Assembly: GCF_002368115.1 (NCBI RefSeq)
Contig: NZ_AP018316.1
Location: 5,038,008 to 5,102,007, forward strand
From: Dolichospermum compactum NIES-806
Lineage (GTDB): Bacteria > Cyanobacteriota > Cyanobacteriia > Cyanobacteriales > Nostocaceae
Direction of reading: 5' to 3'
Length of the DNA: 64,000 nt
The position numbers were made by a program, and so were the translations under genes. Positions 63,920 through 64,000 of the stretch are shown piece by piece. Within the stretch, counting starts at the first letter, position 1, and each line of letters begins with the position of its first letter. Under the pieces are notes generated by a model that saw only the letters and a list, made by a program, of their open reading frames with translations, had not been told where the DNA came from and searched no databases.

Positions 63920-64000
63920 TTTTTGCCTCTTCTGTTGAACAGTATGCTAATACATAACCAAGCATAGTATTCCAAATTGCTAAGGAAATAATGCCAAGAA
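63912..64000 (-). CDS. Mrp antiporter subunit, probably MnhG (C-terminal part)
   Basis: The frame enters from beyond the window and ends at 63912. The visible tail reads LGIISLAIWNTMLGYVLAYC, then STEEAKNE. The hydrophobic end and its place before the MbhD gene fit subunit G (PhaG/MnhG family). Only 29 codons are seen. Confidence 0.6.
   Translation of the reverse strand, partial: LGIISLAIWNTMLGYVLAYCSTEEAKNE

Overview
This window is chromosomal DNA from a filamentous cyanobacterium, most likely of the order Nostocales (Anabaena/Dolichospermum/Nostoc type). The evidence is a complete psaA-psaB pair for photosystem I, a petL gene for the cytochrome b6f complex, the chlorophyll-pathway regulator Gun4, a Ycf20-family gene, XisI/XisH sequences of the type linked to heterocyst DNA rearrangement, many HIP1 octamers (GCGATCGC), AT-rich intergenic DNA, and several families of short palindromic and tandem repeats typical of this group. 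The genus is an inference.

Layout. 1-9.5 kb: a CBS-domain hybrid histidine kinase, a membrane glycosyltransferase, a lipoprotein, ycf20, a glycerate kinase of the photorespiratory type and the AMPylase SelO. 9.5-18.1 kb: an accessory patch with a DUF6671 zinc-ribbon protein, a GNAT acetyltransferase, biotin synthase (bioB), a single-chain Type ISP restriction-modification enzyme, decayed remains of a specificity subunit, and a VapBC-like toxin-antitoxin pair. 18.1-31 kb: petL, aroB, a glutaminase, a repeat-bearing lipoprotein, psaA-psaB, icd, gun4 and an intact xisI beside a broken xisH. 31.3-36 kb: rnc, then a three-gene NrtA/CmpA-type ABC transporter operon preceded by a clear cyclic-di-AMP (ydaO-type) riboswitch.

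36-49.4 kb: a lipoprotein, a second membrane glycosyltransferase, a methyltransferase, two unknown cyanobacterial proteins, a TonB-dependent receptor, a U32 peptidase/RlhA-like protein, a bacterial dynamin-like GTPase, a KGK-family protein and a small HNH nuclease. 49.4-56 kb: tandem cell-wall amidase genes, one of which has lost a predicted zinc ligand, then pyrG and a ROK kinase. 56-64 kb: a decayed TPR gene, an unrecognised 53-residue membrane protein, a lone DppC-like permease joined to a Uma2 nuclease gene, rseP, nth, a TM2 protein, a tRNA-dihydrouridine synthase, and the 3' end of an Mrp Na+/H+ antiporter operon that runs off the window.

Most genes are housekeeping and stand alone or in pairs. 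The intergenic DNA is unusual: at least eight elements of about 95-190 bp bounded by inverted repeats (MITE-like) lie between genes. Two share an identical 48-nt core, and in two others one terminal repeat contains the stop codon of the upstream gene (aroB, rseP). No complete insertion sequence, CRISPR array, tRNA or rRNA was found.
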